From contig PBLM01000041.1 in NCBI GenBank assembly GCA_002721775.1, positions 6,566-15,547 of the forward strand: a stretch of 8,982 nt of DNA, written 5' to 3'. Under the pieces are notes generated by a model. It was given only the letters and a program-made list of their open reading frames with translations, was not told the DNA's origin and searched no databases. A program made the translations under genes and the position numbers. Origin of the DNA: Rhodospirillaceae bacterium (lineage in GTDB: Bacteria; Pseudomonadota; Alphaproteobacteria; Puniceispirillales; Puniceispirillaceae). This document shows, piece after piece, positions 5,718-8,982 of the stretch (position 1 is the stretch's first letter; the number at the start of each line of letters is the position of its first letter).

Positions 5718-7130
5718 ATGGTTAAAACAACCGGATCACCACATCCTCATGAGGACAGCGAACACGGCCATGCCCGTGAAGTCGCCTCCATGTACGGGTT
5801 GACCCCGAAGGTAGAAGCTGTAATCCGTGATACTATTCAGGATGCGCAGTGGCATCGGCTAAGGATGTTGATGGACCCTCTGCATCCAGCAGACAAAGCT
5901 GACTTTCTGGAACGAATTTCTGCAGAGGATTTGCGCATACTTGTCAGCCAATTAGGGTTGGATTTTGACGCTGAAATTCTGCCTTATCTGCATGAGGAGG
6001 TCCGTGAGACCGTTCGGGATTTGCTGGACCCTGACGTTTTTGCTGCTTCGTTGCCTGAGCTGGATTCAGATGATGTTGTAACCATTGCTGAAGAGTTGAA
6101 GCCGGAGCAGCTTGATACGGCCCTAGCGGCGCTGCCTACTAAGGAACGTGTGCTTGTTGAACAGAGCCTTGCTTACCCTGAGGACTCGGCTGGCCGGATG
6201 ATGCAGCGTGAAATGGTTGTAGTGCCGCCTTTCTGGACAGTTGGGCAAACAATTGATTTTCTGCGTTCATCTGAACTTTATAGAGATGAATTTTATCTAA
6301 TCATGGTGACTGATGCTAGCGGTCATCCTGTTGGGGAAGTGCGGTTGAATAAGCTTTTATGTGCACAACGTCCACGCCGTATTGTCGAGATTATGGATGC
6401 CGAAATCCGATCAATACCGACAACCATGGATCAGGAAGAAGTCGCCTTGCTTTTCCGTCGCTATGGAATGATCACCACGAGTGTGATTGATGAAGAAGGG
6501 CGTCTTGTCGGGCTCATCACGCTAGATGACATTATTGACGTGATTGACGAGGAGGCTGAAGAAGATTTGATGGCGCTTGCCGGGGTGTCTAGTGCCTCAA
6601 TCCGCACATCCGTTCTTGAAACCCTGCAGGGACGCGCACCCTGGCTATTTGTTAATCTGATTACAGCTCTCATTGCGTCAGTAGTGATCGGCTTTTTCGA
6701 AAGTACCATTGAAAAGGTCGTTGCGCTTGCTGTGTTGATGCCGATAGTTGCTTCGATGGGTGGAAATGCAGGCACACAGACAGTGACTGTAGCTGTTCGC
6801 GCGATTGCTATGCGTGAATTCAGTCCCAAAGTTGCAGTCACCTTTGGGCTGCGGGAATTATATGTTGGCATAGCCAATGGCCTAATTTTTGCGGTGGTCA
6901 CGGCGGGCTTATCTTATTTATGGTTTGGCGACACCCAGATTGCAAAAGTGCTTGCGGTTGCGATGCTTGTCAATATGGTTGTTGCTGCAATTTCAGGAAC
7001 TCTGATCCCACTTTTGCTTGTCAAGTTAGGCGTTGATCCGGCAATTGCATCATCTGTTTTCATAACTACGATTACGGATGTGATCGGGTTTCTTGTGTTT
7101 TTGGGATTAGCGGCCCTTTATCTTCTTTAG
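5718..7130 (+). CDS. mgtE: MgtE-type magnesium channel/transporter
   Basis: 470 aa, typical of MgtE. A cytosolic N-domain of helical repeats (about 30-150) leads through DSAGRMM (156-162) into two CBS domains (about 165-222 and 223-285; VGLITLDDIIDVID marks the second). An acidic connecting helix rich in Glu and Asp (about 277-285) precedes the five-helix pore domain (from about 308 to 470). The pore signature PIVASMGGNAGTQT (342-355) and Asp454 in TITDVIGF, the likely selectivity residue equivalent to T. thermophilus Asp432, are intact. MgtE is a homodimeric inner-membrane Mg2+ channel that closes when cytosolic Mg2+ binds the N and CBS domains. AAGGAGG ends 7 nt before the ATG. The extra His-rich start (residues 8-18, HPHEDSEHGH) is a common variable extension. 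The DUF1489 gene follows closely. Confidence 0.95.
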   Translation: MVKTTGSPHPHEDSEHGHAREVASMYGLTPKVEAVIRDTIQDAQWHRLRMLMDPLHPADKADFLERISAEDLRILVSQLGLDFDAEILPYLHEEVRETVRDLLDPDVFAASLPELDSDDVVTIAEELKPEQLDTALAALPTKERVLVEQSLAYPEDSAGRMMQREMVVVPPFWTVGQTIDFLRSSELYRDEFYLIMVTDASGHPVGEVRLNKLLCAQRPRRIVEIMDAEIRSIPTTMDQEEVALLFRRYGMITTSVIDEEGRLVGLITLDDIIDVIDEEAEEDLMALAGVSSASIRTSVLETLQGRAPWLFVNLITALIASVVIGFFESTIEKVVALAVLMPIVASMGGNAGTQTVTVAVRAIAMREFSPKVAVTFGLRELYVGIANGLIFAVVTAGLSYLWFGDTQIAKVLAVAMLVNMVVAAISGTLIPLLLVKLGVDPAIASSVFITTITDVIGFLVFLGLAALYLL

Positions 7131-7201
7131 ACTGATTGCTTAAAATTATTTTTGTATTTTTGACCTTGTCGGCATTTGCGCCACTGATTAGTTTAAGTCT
7201 C

Positions 7202-7618
7202 ATGACGGTTCATCTAAAAAAGCTTTCCGTTGGCTCAGTATCGATTGACAGTTTGAAAGTACGGCAGTCTCGCCGCACAACCCAAGGTCTGCCGATTGTC
7301 CACCCCACTCGGAACTGGCCGCGTCGATCAGCGGAGCTCCTGGATGGTGGCTGCTTATTCTGGATTATAAAAGGACAGATTTGTGTGCGCCAACCCATCG
7401 TTGATTTTATCGAGGTAAAGCGTGCGGACGGGCAGCCAGTTTGCGGGATTGTGCTAGCCCCCGAACTTATTCCTGTTTGGCCTCGCCGTGTACGCATTTT
7501 TCAGGGCTGGCGGTATATGGAAACTGAAAATGCACCTGATGATATGCCGGTCAGTAATCAGGAAACACCAATGCCGCCAGAGATGTTATCCGAACTGCGT
7601 GAACTTGGCCTGCTTTAA
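7202..7618 (+). CDS. DUF1489 family protein of unknown function
   Basis: 138 aa from ATG 7202. The conserved core is recognisable: VHLKKLSVG near the start, then TRNWPRRSAELLDGGCLFWI, IKGQICVRQPI and VLAPELIPVWPRR before FQGWRY. These agree with my memory of DUF1489, a single-domain family found mainly in Alphaproteobacteria with no assigned function. It has no membrane segment or signal in this form. An in-frame TTG at 7136 would add 22 hydrophobic residues (KIIFVFLTLSAFAPL) resembling a signal peptide, but the family normally begins at the ATG with VHL, so I prefer 7202 even though its ribosome-binding site is weak. The 71-nt gap after mgtE has no terminator or promoter that I can see, so co-transcription is likely. 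It ends 15 bp from the convergent nuclease gene. Confidence 0.8.
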   Translation: MTVHLKKLSVGSVSIDSLKVRQSRRTTQGLPIVHPTRNWPRRSAELLDGGCLFWIIKGQICVRQPIVDFIEVKRADGQPVCGIVLAPELIPVWPRRVRIFQGWRYMETENAPDDMPVSNQETPMPPEMLSELRELGLL

Positions 7619-7633
7619 CGCTCGTCAATTTGT

Positions 7634-8143
7634 TTATCTATTCTGATGCCGCCAGATTTCAGGATAGATAAATGACCCTTGCCACAAGCCATTTTGCTTT
7701 GACTTTGCTTCAGTTTCTGATTTCAGATAGTCATCTGAATAGCGTGTATATGCAACTGCCCATCCGGCCCTCACTATGGCTTGATTAATATCTTTGTCCC
7801 CTTTAAAACAGCGGACGATTAACCTTCTGTATCTGTCGATATCAAGAAGGTCACAATTCAGGCGTTTACCGGTTTTGATCTGTTGACGTAGCCAATCTGT
7901 GGCCTGCTTCCCACAGGCATAATTTTTTCCGTTAGCATCCGTGCAGATTTGCTCGCGTTCTGGCGCATCTATGCCATGCAAGCGCAATCTCAACTTATCT
8001 GCCTTCAAAGTATCTCCGTCGATGACATCGGTTATGGTAATCTCAAGACGGGCCTCAGAAGGGGAGCGTGCTGCCGCCCAATTGAGGAGCAACCCAGCTG
8101 TGATGCACAGTAGCCAAATAGTTACAATAAAGCGTTTCAACAT
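7634..8143 (-). CDS. Exported or membrane-anchored staphylococcal-nuclease-like protein (thermonuclease family)
   Basis: 169 aa. A positively charged start and hydrophobic stretch (residues 4-25) form a signal peptide or N-terminal anchor, with an AAA-R junction near 26. The SNase-like OB fold follows. Compared with staphylococcal nuclease, the active site is complete: Asp42 and Asp44 in VIDGDT (Ca2+ ligands), Arg54, Asp59 and Glu62 in RLHGIDAPE, and Arg107 in DRYRRL. Four cysteines in the mature part (67, 77, 97, 112) could form disulfides, consistent with a periplasmic location. It probably cleaves DNA or RNA outside the cytoplasm, perhaps for nutrient scavenging. That role is inference, since many bacterial homologues are uncharacterised. 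It converges with the DUF1489 gene with no visible terminator between them. Confidence 0.88.
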   Translation of the reverse strand: MLKRFIVTIWLLCITAGLLLNWAAARSPSEARLEITITDVIDGDTLKADKLRLRLHGIDAPEREQICTDANGKNYACGKQATDWLRQQIKTGKRLNCDLLDIDRYRRLIVRCFKGDKDINQAIVRAGWAVAYTRYSDDYLKSETEAKSKQNGLWQGSFIYPEIWRHQNR

Positions 8144-8166
8144 CTAAAAGGCCCTGGACCACAAAA

Positions 8167-8201
8167 TAAGTGTAAATTTAAGCCCACTAAATTACAACTT
8201 A
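8167..8201 (-). repeat. A/T-rich imperfect hairpin upstream of the nuclease gene
   Basis: TAAGTGTAAATTTA (8167-8180) and TAAATTACAACTTA (8188-8201) form an inverted repeat of about 13 bp, with one single-base bulge per arm and a 7-nt loop (AGCCCAC). It lies 24-58 nt before the nuclease ATG, so it would be in that gene's 5' leader. It could also be the 3' end of the MFS transcript, but it has no strong U-tract. Confidence 0.4.
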
Positions 8202-8217
8202 GCATAGCCAATTTATT

Positions 8218-8246
8218 TTCCTAATAAAGCCGAAAGATCATGTCAA
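8218..8246 (-). promoter_or_regulatory. Possible promoter of the nuclease gene
   Basis: On the minus strand a perfect TTGACA (8246-8241) is followed after 17 bp by TAGGAA (8223-8218), a weak -10 box. Alphaproteobacterial promoters often keep a good -35 and a poor -10. The predicted start near 8211 would place the 8167-8201 hairpin in the leader. Confidence 0.35.
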
Positions 8247-8305
8247 TTGCCAGTTCTCAAGAAGAAGTATGCTCTAATGAATAAGCTGAAATAGTAAAGG
8301 TCTAA

Positions 8306-8982
8306 TCAAGAGGGTTTCTGCGGGTTTGGCATGTCCAGATAGGGATTGTCAGCAAGCGGGTCTTCCGCCTTTACCAGTTCTGGATCTTGCTCACTCCAAG
8401 CTGTTTCCGGATTTAGGCTTGCGGCCACAGCCGTACCCTGATCAGGTACAGCAATAAATGGACCTTGTGCCTCTGCAGGTACGGCTTCTCGCAGGGACAT
8501 GCGGGTAAGAACAAACAAGCCCAGTCCAATATGAATGCCAGACAGCATAGCAAAAAACATATAATTACCAAAAATATCCATAAAAGCAGCGATAATGGGC
8601 GGGCCAAAAATTGCCCCGATGCCGTTGACCGTGATCAAAGCTGAGGCGGTGCCGACCATTTGGCTTGGACTGAGGTAGTCATTCGCATGGGCAATACAAA
8701 GCGAATATATTGTCATTGAAAAGCCTCCAAAAAGAGCAGTTAGCCCAAGCAGAACCCAGTAATTAGATAACCCAACAAAAGATGCAATCGCGGCAGCCAA
8801 AGCAGAAATACTGGCAACAAAAAGGATGACTAGCCGCCTGTCAAACCTGTCAGATAAACGACCAACTGGATATTGCATAACTACATTCGCGATTGTGAAA
8901 GAGGCTAGAAAAATTGAACCCTGTTGATTTGTCATGCCGATGATGTTTGCAAAAACTGCCCCCATCCCAAAAATCATTGAAG
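8306..8982 (-). CDS. MFS transporter, YcaD-like, C-terminal half (5' truncated by window edge)
   Basis: The frame stays open to the window edge (Ser codon at 8980-8978), so the apparent ATG at 8977 is internal and the first half of the protein is missing. The visible part begins at about helix 7 and contains the conserved MFS loop motif GRLSDRFDRR, expected between helices 8 and 9, then hydrophobic helices up to about residue 160. The order FLASFTIANVVMQYPVGRLS followed by TALFGGFSMTIYSLCIAHAND resembles YcaD-type permeases, whose substrate is unknown. A polar, acidic and proline-containing tail of about 60 residues (from EAVPAEAQG to the end) is probably cytoplasmic and longer than in E. coli YcaD. 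No terminator is evident in the 162-bp gap before the nuclease gene, so read-through into it is possible. Confidence 0.85.
   Translation of the reverse strand, partial: SMIFGMGAVFANIIGMTNQQGSIFLASFTIANVVMQYPVGRLSDRFDRRLVILFVASISALAAAIASFVGLSNYWVLLGLTALFGGFSMTIYSLCIAHANDYLSPSQMVGTASALITVNGIGAIFGPPIIAAFMDIFGNYMFFAMLSGIHIGLGLFVLTRMSLREAVPAEAQGPFIAVPDQGTAVAASLNPETAWSEQDPELVKAEDPLADNPYLDMPNPQKPS

Overview
The window looks like an ordinary chromosomal stretch of a free-living, probably aquatic alphaproteobacterium. That placement is inference. It rests on a DUF1489-family gene (a family I know mainly from Alphaproteobacteria), on the style of the glnK-amtB pair and the DEAD-box helicase, and on a moderate base composition judged by eye. 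A marine SAR116-like lineage would fit but is not demonstrated. I saw no rRNA, tRNA, CRISPR array, insertion sequence or prophage gene.

Layout, left to right. Positions 1-1158 (+) hold the 3' part of a DEAD-box RNA helicase with motifs V and VI, a DbpA-type RNA-binding domain and a long basic tail. Positions 1159-1502 have no long gene, but contain a possible 23-codon ORF behind an exceptionally strong ribosome-binding site, and end in a symmetrical terminator shared with the next gene. Positions 1503-2420 (-) encode a LysR-type regulator. It diverges from glnK (2683-3021, +) and amtB (3052-4371, +), a P-II signalling protein and ammonium channel that form a nitrogen operon closed by a strong terminator. 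The regulator-glnK gap carries a candidate sigma-54 (-24/-12) element, a 15-bp direct repeat and a dyad.

Positions 4547-5578 (+) encode a low-specificity L-threonine aldolase. After a short gap with a good sigma-70-like promoter and a perfect 15-bp palindrome at its predicted start point comes a MgtE-type magnesium channel (5718-7130, +), then a DUF1489 protein (7202-7618, +), probably co-transcribed. On the minus strand are a signal-bearing staphylococcal-nuclease-like protein (7634-8143) and the C-terminal half of a YcaD-like MFS transporter (8306 to the window edge).

How the genes work together: the one clear functional unit is glnK-amtB. GlnK is expected to gate AmtB and report cellular nitrogen status, and the divergent LysR gene and intergenic elements are candidates for its control. 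Threonine aldolase, MgtE, the nuclease and the MFS protein are separate housekeeping or transport functions with no visible link. I did not find a convincing new multi-gene system. The items most worth a second look are the small ORF with the extended Shine-Dalgarno sequence and the regulatory architecture upstream of glnK and mgtE.
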